DNA of 64,000 bases from Lates calcarifer (GCF_001640805.2 NC_066838.1:1718367-1782366); one strand, 5' to 3'. Positions 46,300-59,075 are shown, numbered from the stretch's first letter. Program-made: numbers and translations. The notes: generated by a model not told the origin, from the sequence alone.

Positions 46300-46867
46300 G
46301 AAACAAGCTCCTCTTGGGGGACTCCAAGATGCTTCCAGGCCAGATGAAATATATAATCTCTCCAGCAAGTTCTGGGTCTACCCCGGGGTCTCCTCCCAGT
46401 TGGATGTGCCCAGAAAACCGCCAAAGGAAGGCTGCCAGGAGGCATCTTAACCAGATACCAGAACCACCTGAACTGGTTCCTTTCAATGCAAGGGGGCAGT
46501 GGCTCTACTCCGAGCTCCCTCCGGATGTCGGCATTCCTCACCCTATCTCTAAGGCTGAGCCCAGACACCATTCAGGATAAAGTCATTTCAGCTGATCTTG
46601 TTCTTTCTTTCACTGCCCAGATCTTGTGACCATAGGTTAGGATTGGACCATAGATCAACTGGTAAATTGAGAGCTTTGCCTTCTAACCAAGCTCCCTCTT
46701 CACCACCATCTGGTACAGTGTCTGAATTACTGCTGACACCGCACCAGTCTGCTTGTCGATCTCCTGCTCCATCCTACCCATGAACAAGACCCCAAGATTC
46801 CTTCACTTGGAACAGTAACTCCCCCCCCACCTGGAGTGACCAATCCACCATTTTCCCTCTGAGAACA
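46300..46867 (-). pseudogene. LINE ORF2 C-terminal fragment
   Basis: On the minus strand it reads, with stops and shifts, 'MGRMEQEIDKQTGAVSAVI', 'IYGPILTYGH', 'AVKERTR', then in one open frame 'GLSLRDRVRNADIRRELGVE', 'RNQFRWFWYLVKMPPGSLP' and 'PTGRRPRGRPRTCWRDYIF'. These are the post-RT blocks of a common fish LINE ('RRPRGRPRTRWRDYV'). The 126-codon open frame (46194-46571) is the longest unbroken piece. It belongs to a different LINE from the esterase-bearing family, possibly the same type as the 5' fragment at 26840. Confidence 0.82.
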
Positions 46868-47438
46868 GTCTCTTTTTTTTAGAAATCTAATGTCTGTGTC
46901 ATTTACATTTTTACTGGATTGTTTGGTCAACACTACAATAGAGTTTCAAAGTGAGAAGTCTTCAGTTCAGTTTGTACAATGTAAGGGGACTGGAATCTCC
47001 CTGATTTCACTGGTAAACTAAATTTGTGCAAAAGTTTCACATCAAGTTGTACTCAGATGAGCTCTGACCCATTAACCTAACCTAATCTCACAGAGAAGCA
47101 TTCTATTTAAACTTTGAAAAAGATATGACATCCAGATGTGATTGTGTACTGTCTCAGAAATAACTGGCAAGTAACCGCCTGCGATTTTTTATTATCATTA
47201 TCATTAATTAAGTAATGTGCTCTCAAACTCTGTCAGACTCTTAGTTTAGTCCTATGAGGTTTTGCATTTAAAAAAAAACATTTAATACTTCAACTGACCA
47301 GTAAACACACATAAATGTGTAAAATTAGTGCCACTTTTAAAAGAATATAATGACTAAATTGAGCCAACTTTTGTGGTGTGTGTTAATGATTGACTGCTGT
47401 CTTAGAAGTGTGTATCACATACTTTTACTGTCTATTCA
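46868..47438. other. Non-coding stretch
   Basis: Nothing recognised. Confidence 0.4.
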
Positions 47439-47492
47439 GTTCAGTTCAATTTTATTTATATAGCGCCAAATCACAACAAAAGTCATCTCATA
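47439..47492 (-). mobile_element. LINE extreme 3' end (CR1/L2/Rex1 group), copy D
   Basis: Only about 54 bases of the family terminus: 'ttcaattttatttatatagc' and 'caaatcacaacaaaagtcat'. A severely 5'-truncated insertion. Confidence 0.8.
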
Positions 47493-49000
47493 TAAAATAT
47501 TATATAATAGCCAGAAGAAACAGCCGACCTGGTCAAAAGCATATAATTAAAGCATTATTAATGCTTTTAATGCATCATACTTCATTAATGAACAATGCAT
47601 TAATGGAGTATGATGTGATTTTGTTGTACATTTTGAGTAAATTTATGCCATGGAAATGTGTAAATGTACTATGAATTTATCAAGACAACAGGTGATCATG
47701 GAAGATGTTTTGAGCATGTACTAAGAAACAGGTGAAGTTAGAAATACACTGAAATGTTTACATGTAAATGCATTAGTAATATTTAATAATTCAATAATAT
47801 GAAATACATAATATAACATTTTGAAAGGTACCATTCTACATAATAGGCACTTTTACTTTTGATTCTTTAGTACTTTTAAGTACTTTTACCTGATGATACT
47901 TATTTAAAGATTTATCATTATGCTACTATAACATTGTTGGAATCACAGTGAAACCGGAAAATCAAAATTGATGCAGCAGAACCAGAGATATTGTCTTGTT
48001 AATCCACATATTTGTCTTTCTTGTCAAAACAGTTCAGTTCAGTTGGCGATTAGGGTGTGCTATGCTAGTAGCAGCAAATGTAGCCTAGAGCTAGAGAGGG
48101 GCAGGCTTCAGAGGTCTGGTAAACTCATTGCTGTCACTTCTGTCAAAACATTTCTTCTGAAACTTCTGGCTGATGTCACAAACACTCTATCAATGTCTGT
48201 CTATAGTATTGTCAGTACAAAACAACAATGAGAACATTACAACACAATTTCTATAGCTGCAGTATGGTACAGTTTGCCTAGCTCTACTCATTGTTATATT
48301 GCAGCAGTGGCCTGTTTTAAGCCACACATGTAGAATTGCCCAACTGATGCACCAAAACTATTAAACAAAGAAAAAACCTCTTAGTTGGTGGCCACGTTTA
48401 ACCCTCAACTACGAGTAGTACCCTGAACTACAGTTGACTCAGATGGTCAGTTTTTCTGGCCTGCCAGCCCACAGAGATACATGTGATGACCAGCCTCAGT
48501 CTGAGGACAACGGGGAGGGAAACACTGCTCTGCAAATCACAGTCACAGGAGCATGGAGGCCTTGTTATTCCAGATGTGACTTTGTGGAAGATACTGTCAG
48601 TGTTCGTAGTAAATCCAACAATTTACTGTAGAGAATGTTCTGGAACATATCGATGTGTGTCTTAGATGGACATAATGGGATAAGCTGTTTTACAATACTT
48701 AATTGGCTACAAGCTGCTAAAAAAGCCTGCAGTGTCCTGCATTATCTGGTTAAAACAGTGTTAATCTGGTTTTAATTTTAGTTTGAGTTGAATGAAGTTG
48801 ATGAACAGTTAAATCAACTTCTGAATACAAAAAAATTTGGGAAACACTGTGAGATTGGAGATTAGAGATTCTTCAGACAAATGAATAGCTGCATTACAGC
48901 CACTCCTTACTTAGGCATTACCTGGGGCTGAAAACATCTCATAGACATCTTACTTCCACACATGCACATATTTCCAGACTCTGGATTAAGTCTATTGTGG
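47493..49000. other. Unique non-coding stretch
   Basis: AT-rich at 47740-47830. ORFs at 47968-48231 and 48434-48665 have no domain. Confidence 0.4.
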
Positions 49001-49009
49001 TATTTGTTT

Positions 49010-49225
49010 ATGTGTAACTCATCTATTTGCCTGGTGAGTGGCAGGCTACTACCCTGAGCATGACCATGCTTTTAATTAGAACAAATGGCCTTTACGTGGG
49101 ATTGAAAATTAGTGAGTGATTAAAATTAGCAGACCTCTGGATTAGGTTCAGCAAGTGTATAAATAAGTTAAGAGAATTTGACGAGGACAGAAAATGATTT
49201 GCACGAGGAGATAAATGAATTCCTC
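49010..49225. promoter_or_regulatory. Candidate conserved non-coding block
   Basis: Non-repetitive and ORF-free, with a run of homeodomain-like cores: 'gcttttaattagaac', 'gaaaattagtgag', 'gattaaaattagcag', 'ggattaggttc' and 'agataaatgaattcc'. Texture resembles a developmental enhancer. Inference only. Confidence 0.35.
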
Positions 49226-49675
49226 CTCTAAAGGCAGAGACATTTCTGTACAGTGCTGTGTGCTGAAGAGAAATTGTGAATCAGTGAAAAGGCTAAACTT
49301 GTTTTATACAACATAGGTGTGACTAATGTGCAGATGTTGGCAACACTGAGCACTGTCCACCTCTGATGCTGGCTCACCAGTGCTCCCATCCATCTATCTA
49401 TCTACCCATGCTTTTTGGTAGGGTGTTTGGCCTCACAGCCTCTCTGTCAATTGTCCTTGTCCGGGTCATCGCCATGCTGGATGCCAATCTGTCACTGCCA
49501 GCTGAAACGCCCCTATCCCACGCCTCTTTTTGCCCCTCCTAAAAAGCATTTGGCATGGATTCTTCCTGTGCCTGCTGTAGCAGGACCCTGCTGCTCTCAC
49601 TTAATTAAGTAGCAGGGAAGCCCTGTGTGGTGGTGTCATGGTGAGAAACGTGGAGGAATGAGTGGAGACAAAGAT
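49226..49675. other. Non-coding stretch
   Basis: Short CTAT repeats at 49392-49404. Nothing else recognised. Confidence 0.4.
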
Positions 49676-49692
49676 GGGGGGGGGGGGGGGGG
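49676..49692 (+). repeat. Run of 17 G
   Basis: Uninterrupted poly-G. Further G-runs follow at about 49779-49801. Length is likely unstable between individuals and error-prone in assembly. Confidence 0.95.
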
Positions 49693-49900
49693 ACCCTGTG
49701 CGATTTATAACTTCCATTTGCATAATGGGATTAATAGGACCTCTGTGTGTATTTGGCAGTGGTGGGTGAGTAAGAATGGGCAGGGGGGTCGTGGCAGGGG
49801 GAATATAGATCAAGGCAGAGTGAGACAAGTGCAAGAATACACCTGCTTGACTGGCTGGACCCCCCACCCCCTACCGTGGGGTTTTGATAACATGGCCTCT

Positions 49901-49931
49901 GGGGGTGGGGGGTACAGGGAGGCGATGGGGC
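49901..49931 (+). other. G-quadruplex motif
   Basis: GGGGG, GGGGGG, GGG and GGGG runs with loops of 1, 4 and 7 bases fit the standard quadruplex pattern. Confidence 0.65.
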
Positions 49932-50945
49932 CCTGCCACAGTGAGCAGACCTCCTCCTTTAACCCCAAGTGTGCTGTGACAGTTGGACCAAATTGTACAT
50001 CTCATTTATTTACCACAGAGGAGCTGGAGGCATGTATATATGTCTCCTCTGAGACCTCGCTCAGATGGCTCACAGTCTGGGCAGATGGTAAACAATGCTG
50101 CGCTGAGCACATTGTCTTATACAAACTGAACGTGCTCATCCTTTTACGCCCAAAAGAAATTCCAGAACCACTTTATAAAAAGACATAGTTTCTTAGTTAT
50201 ACCTAGTGGGTTTATTATTAATTAATACGTAATTTCTAATGCTGTACAGATCATTTCTAAGCATTAATGGAAACAACTTTCGAGTTGTTAGGTTGTTCCT
50301 TCCTCATTCCATTTGAACTCTTATTTCTAGGAAATAAGAGTTAAACTAACTAACATTTATAACTGCAGTTTTACCAAATAGAAAGGATTTTTCACAGCCT
50401 GATAACATCAAATGTGTTCTTATTAATTGCCTGGCATTGTACATAATTTGTGAAGCTATTAGTAACACCATTCATTACAACTCATATGCCCTTTATGCCT
50501 TGTGAGAAAATGGTACCAATGTTTTAAGATTCTTAACAATCATCACATTTTTTTCATCAAGTCTGAACATAATTTACAAGATACAAACATTAGTAAACAT
50601 AACATCAGAAATGTTCAAAGATGATTTACAAAACATTTTCTCTTAGAGTTTGTTTCAAGTTCACAAACTTCCCATTAAAACTGCAGTTATTTGATCTTAT
50701 TTCATCCAATTATGAATTCCGGCCTAGTTTTTATCTCCTTTAATATTTTATCCTTTGATGCTGTGAATTATTTAACATTTTTTGCAGGCAGGTGAAGATG
50801 AGTAATAAAATACATTTAAATGATTAATGAAATGTATCCAATGAAGGCAAAAACCAAATGCCCTAAAAATCAAAATAAGGATTTCTTAAATTATTCTCCA
50901 TTTCCAGAATTCTTCCATTGATATATTTTCCTTGTTCCTTTTCCT
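49932..50945. other. Non-coding stretch
   Basis: The longest plus-strand ORF of the window (49625-50188) runs through the G tract into here, but its translation has no recognisable domain. The rest is AT-rich and unique. Confidence 0.4.
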
Positions 50946-50948
50946 CTG

Positions 50949-51377
50949 TTATTGTCTGTGTTTCTTTGGTGATGTTAAAATGCTGAAATCAGGCCAGCTT
51001 ACTATCACAGACGAACCATAAATCTCTCCTCCAGTTAGGGCTTTTTCTCCTCTTTTGCAGCCCTGACCATTGTTAAAGGGAGGGCACCAATCCAAGACCA
51101 GCTGTTGTTGCAGAATACACCCGTAACCCTCAGTGGTACAGTAGAAACTGAACCCCATCTGTGTTGGACCTCCACAGTCATATCTGTTCCAGTCCTGTAC
51201 TTCTGATGATGTACAGGAAACTAAGCTAGTGTTTAAAACGTGGCAACTTGCAGGAGGTGGCAAGTTCAACATCAACTCAAAAAACATGTACATGTTTGAT
51301 ATTGTGGGAAAGTTCCTATCAGAAAAGCTGTTTGTCAGGAAGTAATAAATAAAAATATATTTATATCCTGATTTCAC
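50949..51377 (-). pseudogene. Cys-rich ORF, possibly an ancient retroviral env fragment
   Basis: An antisense ORF of 142 codons. Its centre has seven Cys in about 65 residues, with an 'NTS' glycosylation sequon and the pattern C-G-G-P followed by F-Y-C and, five residues later, G-C. That order recalls the surface subunit of gammaretrovirus-like envelope proteins, which carry CGGP...F(F/Y)C..(W)GC. No transmembrane subunit, fusion peptide, gag or pol piece, or LTR is recognised nearby, and the ends do not align. It may equally be an unknown secreted-protein exon or chance. If retroviral, it is an incomplete relic. Confidence 0.25.
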
Positions 51378-52555
51378 ACAAGGTTACAGGTGATCAAAAC
51401 ACAGTCATGGTACAAACTACTAAAGAAACTACTTTCCAACTTAAAAGAAGATGGGGGAAGAACTGATGCACTCAACCACTTCCCCTCTCAGACTACTTCC
51501 ACCTCTGCTACTTCGAGAGAGTGGTCATTATTCTAACAACCACAAGAGTTTGTTTGGCTTAAATTTAGATACTACTCACTTCATTTTCTGCTGAGGCTTT
51601 ATCTTACAGCACCAGCCACATGAAATAAGACTTTAGTCTCTGCATTTGGTTTGGAAAAAACATTTGAACAAATCTCTTCCACTGCTATTTTTTCTAATAT
51701 ACTGTACTGCTTCCAGTACAAGGGAGGGGGGGGTTATTCTCTTTACCGATCCATTAAAATATGCCTGGACTGACTATAATACCAGTTCTGAGGATCTGCT
51801 TGGGACACCTCTAACTGCAATCCACTCTCTCCACTTTTTCTCTCTGACTTTCATGTTCATTTTGAGGCCCTCTAGTGGCAGTGTGGCCCTTCACTACACA
51901 GTTTGCCTATGCCTGATGCATACTATAGGCATTAACCTTGGTCCTGTGTTACATTACATGGAATCATCACAAGAAGTGCATTTAAGTAATTTTAAGCATA
52001 AATGCCAGATATTATCTGGTTCCAGTTTTTCATCTGTGAGGATTTACTGGTTTTCTCTCTCTTATGTGATCATCTGTATATCTTTGCGTTTGGACTGTTG
52101 GTTAGATTTACCATGCAAACTGAGCAGATCACCTCATTATAACTGTTAGTTGCTGATTGTTAGAACACAAGATTTTTAAATTTTAGACCGTATAACAAAG
52201 TGTGTAAAGACATAAAGATCTTTAATGATGGCACACATAGCAAACTGGACATTTTTGACCAGCTGGCTTGTGATAGCTCTACTGAACTATTTCATGTCAC
52301 ACTGTTGGTCTGGAAGGATGCTGGTGTGATGTGTTCTTGTAGAAGCTTGTCCCTGCCCTTAGGTTAGCTACAGTGACGTAGTCTTCCTGGCATTATGCTA
52401 CTGCCTGGGTCACTGAACACTGTGAACATTGCTCTGTGCACCTGAAAATGTTTCTTATTCCAACTGTAAGCAGATGGCTTATATGCATGAATTTCAATGT
52501 GATAGTGATCATGTGTGCTTATGAAGATTTGTTTTCTCATGCTGTACTGCTCTGA
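51378..52555. other. Non-coding stretch with one long ORF
   Basis: The ORF at 51646-52149 (167 codons, plus strand) contains 'LFTDPLKYAW', which superficially resembles the start of a Gypsy-type RNase H ('FTDASKYAW'). Nothing after it fits that domain. The rest of the translation is hydrophobic and unremarkable. Confidence 0.3.
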
Positions 52556-52559
52556 TATG

Positions 52560-53570
52560 TGGTGAGCCCACTGGGTAAAGCAGGCTTACTCTGTGTTACT
52601 GTGAGAAGGGAAACAATGAGTCTCGGGGATCACGCTAAAATCCCCCATGCCTCGTTCAGCCTCCAGGTTGCTGGAGTGCCACCCCTAATTTAATTACCTC
52701 CCCCTGTCTAACAGACTTGCTGCCTGCTCTGGCTGCTTTCCTTGCATTACATTAAACATACACACTCTCACACACACTGTCAGAGATCCATTTGGGAAAA
52801 GCTCAGGCGGCAGAGGCCAGTCTTTCAGAAATGAAGCAGGCAAGCATGAGTGTATGCACACTCACACACACAAACACACAAACAGTAGCACAGTCCCTTC
52901 TGAGCAGGTGAGAGCTGTGCAGATGCTCTTCAGTCGGCAGGAAAAATAAGCCCTTAATTACCACCCAGTCTGTCTCTCTCTTCTTCTCTTCCTCTCCCTC
53001 CCCCTCATCCTCCACTCCTCTGTCGCACTGCACTGCGGTTGCGGTGCTTGCCTCAAGGCTGGTGAATGCGGCGCAGGGCTCCTCCGAGAGTCTTCCCTTG
53101 TTATTATCCTTAAACAAGCAATTACAGCGAGTCCCCAAGTGGAGCAAAATAGAGAGGACACACCCTTAGAAAAGCTCTGGGTTCCTCAGACAAACGAATA
53201 GCAAAGCACTCACAGGCAATTTTGTTTCTGGAATTGGCCGCACACTCCCACCAGCGCTGTGATGATGGAAGAAACGCTATGGTGAGCATGAAAACCAGTG
53301 AGCTGGAGAAAAGAAAGCAAAGTTTAAATAGCAGCGTTGAAAACACAAGCAGAATTGCTATGTTTGACATTAGATGGTTACGAAACACATTTTTTCTATT
53401 TTTGCAAAGACATCGCAGTAATTTTCTTGCTGTCTGGGTTTTGGGGAACAGTAAATTAGCAGGCAGGCAAAGGCCTCAGGAGGGGCAGCTCCAGTTCAGA
53501 TGTTCTGCAACCAAGGCACAAGCTGAGAGCCTGAGTAAGCCTAATCGATGGAGCTAGCATAAGGGACTTG
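52560..53570. promoter_or_regulatory. Candidate conserved non-coding block
   Basis: Balanced composition, repeat-free except a CA-rich patch at 52758-52885. Motif-like words include 'ccctaatttaattacctccc', 'gcccttaattaccacc' and 'aaacaagcaattacagcg'. Overlapping ORFs on both strands (52803-53557) lack domains. Regulatory role is inferred. Confidence 0.3.
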
Positions 53571-53904
53571 TTGGAGTCCAGGTGAAGTAGAGTGGCTGAA
53601 TGATGACCTCACACCTATCACTCTAAATGGCTGCCTAGGCAATTTAAAGCCAGACAGAGATAGAAAAATTACTGCAAAATGAAAAACTAAAAGTTTCCTC
53701 ATTGGTTCACTGATCTATGAAAATCTGAGCCCTGTGTGTGCACAGTCTTAAGATGTCCCTTACCCTAGTACAAATAACTGAATGGATGAGTATGTATGCA
53801 TCTGTAGTGGTTATTAGGGTCATAATGATGTGTTCATAAAGCATTTAAGCAAAAGAAGAAATTCTTTGATACAGTATTTTCTTTTATTCCTATAAAGTTC
53901 AATT

Positions 53905-54125
53905 CAAATCAGTTCAGTTCCGTTTTATTTATATTGCCCTGAATTACAACATAAGTTATCTCAAGGCACTTTTCATATAGAACAGGTCTAGAAGGTACTC
54001 TTTATATTATTATGTTTAGAGAGAGAGACCCAACAATTGCCTCCATGAACAGAACTAGGCAACAGTGGCAAGGACGTCCTTTTAAGAGGCAGAAATCTCG
54101 AGCAGAACCGGACTCTGGGTCACAG
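53905..54125 (-). mobile_element. LINE 3' end (CR1/L2/Rex1 group), copy E
   Basis: A more diverged minus-strand copy of the family terminus: 'gttttatttatattgccctg', 'ctcaaggcacttttcatata', 'gaacaggtctagaaggtact' and 'tctcgagcagaaccggactc'. 5'-truncated. Confidence 0.85.
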
Positions 54126-55665
54126 GGTTCAAGTCTGTTTTCAACCTGGGTCTCACATTTTATTGACTGTTGTCTGTTGCATCAGCTTGGCCAGATAATG
54201 TTCAGTAAGAGATAAAATAAAATAAAAAAATACCCTCAGGTCTGTGTCCACATACAGCCTGGACTGTGTACATGTGTACAAATGTGTGAACACATCTACA
54301 CACTGTGTAAACAGAACCACATGATTGTCTGCTGTCCATTTTAGAGTATGCCTGTCCTCAAGTGGCTCAACAGAGCATTCACCTGCTCTGTCTTTTTTGT
54401 AACTGTTATTTTTCTGTTTATTTTTATACCCAATATATTTAGTTAAATAAATATTGATATTCAGGATGGGTGTAGTGGCGAACATTTTGACTCTGTCTGT
54501 TTTTAACACTACCACTGGGGGGAGCCAAAGTCGGACAATTTCAAATACTACATATAGTGGCTTTAAATGCAGAAATGCAGAACGTCTTTGTTGCAGGTTA
54601 CTTTAAGTCAAACACATGAAAACTGGACTTGGTATTGAGCGGTTTTATCAGACAACAACCAATGCTCTTTTCTTTTTGCAGTCTCACAATGTGATTTGTA
54701 GGTTTCTGTTACTGGGTGGGTTTGCCTCTCCTGTTCAGTTTCTGTTTGCTACATAACACTGTGTGCTGTGGTCTGGCAAACATTAGTGCCAATTCAACCA
54801 TTGCCCCCTATAGTACATATTCCCCTCTCTCCTTTTTTGCTTCCTTGAAGTTACATCACAGGCATTACCTCACTGCACAGCACAGCCTAGTCTAAACACA
54901 CTCACTGTGATGTTGCCATAACAATGTGTTCCACTGGCTCTCAGCTCAGTCCGGCTTGTCCAGCACTGAGGCAGTCCATCACTCATAAAGCTGTAATGCC
55001 TCTCACCCGAGAAGCAGAAGTTCTCCACACTGCCCCCACCTCCCAACCCCACCCCTCCTTCCATCGCTGCAATGACGACAGATTGTTTTTCACAAGGAAA
55101 GCCAGAGTAGAGAATGGATTCACCAGATGTGCTGTATTAAATAGACAAATGGAGCATGGGAAAGCTCTTTATAAAAATAATGGTGCAATTTAAAAAATAA
55201 TGACTTCAGGGCTGAAGACTAAAAACGCATCAGTTTTTAGCTTATTGTAAGTCTACTTCTGTTTGTAGATACATGATGAGAAAGGCTGAACTTCATGTTA
55301 CAAGAAGTCAAGGCAAAGGAAGCATAATGGGTGTTTTTTTATCCAAAGCATTTTTAATTGTTGTGCAGACAGCAGGGGTCCTAAAACATGTCAAAAAGCT
55401 CAAATACATAAATAGGCCCCACATCCACATTTGATGTAATGTATTCCCAGGGACACATATAGAATGATAATGGAGTTGAGCTGTGTAATCTTTTTATGCA
55501 TTTTATAGCTTTTTTCAGAAGAGCCTCATTTCTGTGGGTGTACCGAGAGTACTACTCTCTTTGTTCAGGGTCCCCTGCAACACTTTCCTGAAACCCTCTG
55601 TGCCCCCAGACTCTGGTTGGGTTTCATTAATAAGTCCTATTGGCATCTTGTGGGAGTTTTTAATT
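54126..55665. other. Non-coding stretch
   Basis: No gene recognised. A C-rich tract at 55033-55056 gives a quadruplex-type pattern on the minus strand (runs of 5, 3, 4 and 4). Confidence 0.4.
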
Positions 55666-55690
55666 TTTATTTATTTATTTATTTATTTTA
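55666..55690. repeat. (TTTA)n microsatellite
   Basis: About six units of TTTA/ATTT. Confidence 0.9.
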
Positions 55691-58550
55691 CTTGATACCA
55701 TTTTTGTGTTATTTTTTCAAAAATCAGACCATGGTTTCAAAACTGCAAATTGTATATGTTTAAAGCCATTGTGATTGATGTTATTAATTAATTAAAGCTT
55801 AACTGATACACTGAGATGGTCAACATTATTAGCTCGTCAAAGATAGCCAGCATCACAGATAAACAGTATCTCCAATACATAGTTTGTCCAGCAGATAGCC
55901 CTGAAAAGAAGTATTCACAAGTGTCACATCTGTCAAATAAATAGACTGGGGCACCACCTCAGAAGGGGGAAAAATTTGCCCAATACCAGTGGCCATGACT
56001 TCTCAATTCAATTGATCTTCATCACCTACCCCATAATGCAAGGCACGACTGGGTCCAAAAAAAAAAAAAAAAGTAAATAGCCCCCCCTTCCCTCAAACTC
56101 CCACCCCACTATCAGAATGTCTGTTTCTGTAATGTTTTTGTGTTTCATAAAATAAACACTGCAACAGAAACATAGAGCACATGCTAAAAACTTGGGTGAT
56201 TTTTTTTTTTTTTTTTTTTCAGAAAATGTTTTCTTGATATCAATTTTTAGAAAAACATAAATTGTAAAACTGTCATTTTGTGGTTTTGAGGGATGTTCTA
56301 GAACAAGACACCAGCACTGTCTCTTTATATGATGTGTGTTGGGAGATATGGTTGGTAAGTTCAGGTTTTACTTTTGTGCAGGCACAATGGCACCAAGCCA
56401 AGAGGCTGCACACAATAACTGTATCGACCTCTGGTCTGCACTTCTGCTTCCAACACAACTCCCCTTAAAACCATAAATCCTGTTTGGGTATGGATTAGAC
56501 AAAGACAATACAGTGTGTCAGTGGGTGAGCTTTGGCAACGTTGTGTCTATTTTCAAACTTCCTCTCAGCAGCTTGAGGGGTGTGTCGATGTGTCTGTGTT
56601 TGATTGACAGCAGCTGACATGCTGAATGCCAGTGGGAGAACCAGACTAGAGAACAAGATGAGACTTAAAACTGCAAAAATCCTGGTCCACTGGACAGTTT
56701 TACATGTATATAGACAGTTTTTGTCTTCATTTTGGACATGCCTACCAATAGGAGTTGAATCATATTGCTTGATGCATATGTCCAACTCAAAGCTGAGACT
56801 TGGGAGGTGTGCATGCCAGCTCATCTGTGACTGACTATCTGATTATCTGTGAATCTCTGAATTAGGGATATATTCTTCTTTGTGAAAGTTCAATATCTTT
56901 GAAGAAGTATAATTCCAGTTTAACTGAACAAAGTTGTGCGGAAGTTACATTTCATAGGCAGACAGCTGCTGTTAGTAGTATTGAAGAGTAAGGAACATAC
57001 ATACTTACATACATGCTTTTTAATGTGCTGAAGCTGGCCAGCTAATTATGTCTATTAATTTCTGCTTTTTTTCTTTTTTGTTTATGATTTATTGTCAGTA
57101 TAATTTATAAAGCAGATATGTTTGCTGTAGCAGACTAATGCGATTTAATTTCAGTTGGACTTCCTTGAAACGTCCCATCAGTGAATTCTGGGACAATGCT
57201 GCTTATAATTTCTTACATGAAGTTACATGAGGGTAGTGAAGTTACACAGGGTATATCATGTCTACTTCAGTGATGAAGGTTTGAACAGAATATCAACTTA
57301 AAGAGCAATTAGTTTGCTTTAGGACTCAACCAATGTAGAATACTGTGGTTTTTAAAGAAGATAAAATAATCCAGTTTAATGCAGATACTGATGAACTCCA
57401 TCATTCCTGAGTGATATGCAAAGAATCTCATTTTCTGAAGTATGTGGGTGGGTGTATGTATGTGTGTGCACATGAATGTGAGTATAGATTGTTTGCTTTT
57501 GTTGCTCAACTTGAATATAAATTATAACTCTGCCTGAACCACAGAGTTATAATAAAACCAGATACCAAACCTATTAACTATAGTCTGACATATTTCTTGG
57601 AATTTTATTTCTGTAACATAACTTGAAGAGTTCAGCAGAAATCTCATTATTGACAGTATGATCAGTGAGATACATACCAATGTGTTCCACTAATGCTAAT
57701 GCAGAAACACTTGTGTCAGTGAATGCAGCATGATGGCTACTAAAACAAAGGCTTAATGGATCATACAGTACTTGTGGTTTTACATGTTTTAGCCCATTAA
57801 CAACAAATCTGGAATATTTTATCATTGACCATTTTCTAAAGCACATTGTACGTTTTACAATTGATTTTCTGACTTCCAGGCAGCTATTGGTTCTACTTCA
57901 TTCCAGTGTGGTATGAATATTGGTCTGAAATGGATTATCCATCACAGTGATGATTTCATCACCTTTCTTTTTTGTTAGCATTTTGGTAAAAGAATATAGT
58001 GCAGCTGAACATTTCAAACACTGTCTCTGATGGTGCATTTACTGTTTGCCTGACATCCCAAATTTGGACTTTGAATAAAAGGTGTTGCATTGGAAAATCA
58101 AACTCAGAAGATACATAAATATTGTTTAAAAAAATGATATACTGTGTTTGTTTTTAACTAGCATTTAAGAAAACAAGACACAAAATTACTAAAGTCTAAT
58201 ACATATATTGGCAATTTTTCTAATTTTAGAGTAATAAATGAACTCAGTGGTCAGGACCATAACCAGTGCAATATCCCACTGTGTGTTAGGAAGTAATGCA
58301 AAGCAGATTTTAGAGGTAGTGCAACTCCACTGTCAACGAACAAACATGATGCAAATTTTCTCATGACGCATTTGAGCAAGCTAAAAAAGTTTCAACCCAA
58401 AGCTTTACGAGAGAACCAGACTTTCTGGTGAGTTCTAGGATTATTCAGTGACTGAGCTGAAAGCAAACACAGACACATTCACACACATATGGTCAGTGAG
58501 TTTGTTGAAAGCTAACTTACAGCTAACTGGCTGGGGCTAATAAACACAAA
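55691..58550. other. Unique non-coding stretch with homopolymers
   Basis: Contains 16 A at 56057-56072 and 20 T at 56200-56219. Antisense ORFs at 56495-56824 and 57574-57846 have no domain. Confidence 0.4.
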
Positions 58551-58820
58551 TGGTCCAGCGGTCAAATGTATGAAATTTACTTCATGTTGTGTCAGAACAT
58601 ACATTAAGATGTATGTACATATTCTAGACTCATTACATGTAAACTAAATGTTTTAAGCATTTTTTTTATTTTAATGTTGATAATTAAGGTCTACAGCTAA
58701 GAAAAACTGAAAATAACATATCTCAAAATTTTATCTCATTTCAAGTTCAGGTAAATCATTATTTATGCAGTATAAATACCATGAATCTCTCAGTCTGGTT
58801 CAGTACACACAACCACAATC

Positions 58821-59075
58821 ATGGGGAAGACTGTTGACTTGACAGCTGTCCAGAAGAGACTCATTGACACCCTCCACAAGGAGGGTAAGCCACAGAAGAT
58901 CATTATTGAAAGGGCTGGTTGTTTGCAGAGTGCTGTATCAAAGTGTATTCATGGGAAGTGTGGTAGGAAAAGGTGCACAAGCAACAGGGATGACCGCAGC
59001 CTTGAGAAGATTGTCAAGCAAGCACGATTCAAGAACTTGGGCAAGTTTCACAAGGAGTGGACTGAAGCTGGAGTC
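58821..59075 (+). pseudogene. Tc1-like transposase, N-terminal half
   Basis: The ATG is followed by 'GKTVDLTAVQKRLIDTLHKE', 'GKPQKIIIERAGCLQSAVSK', 'CGRKRCTSNRDDRSLEKIVK' and 'NLGKFHKEWTEAGV'. This is the paired-type DNA-binding region (two helix-turn-helix units) of a fish Tc1 family. The short segment between the two halves ('HINGKLSGRE' in intact relatives) is shortened here. The reading frame is cut at 59076 by the LINE and resumes at 62148. Confidence 0.9.

Noticed and set aside
49625..50188. 187-codon plus-strand ORF
   Set aside because: It crosses a 17-base G run, is low-complexity in part, shows no domain and has no gene context. Treated as chance.
51646..52149. 167-codon ORF with a Gypsy RNase H-like word 'FTDxxKYAW'
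   Set aside because: Only about ten residues fit, and the following RNase H motifs and neighbouring integrase or RT are absent.
52803..53147. 114-codon antisense ORF with Glu/Arg-rich middle
   Set aside because: The charged stretch comes from a CT-rich simple region. Another frame is open over the same bases, so it is likely non-coding.
54153..54515. 120-codon antisense ORF
   Set aside because: Low-complexity, starts next to a LINE end, no domain.
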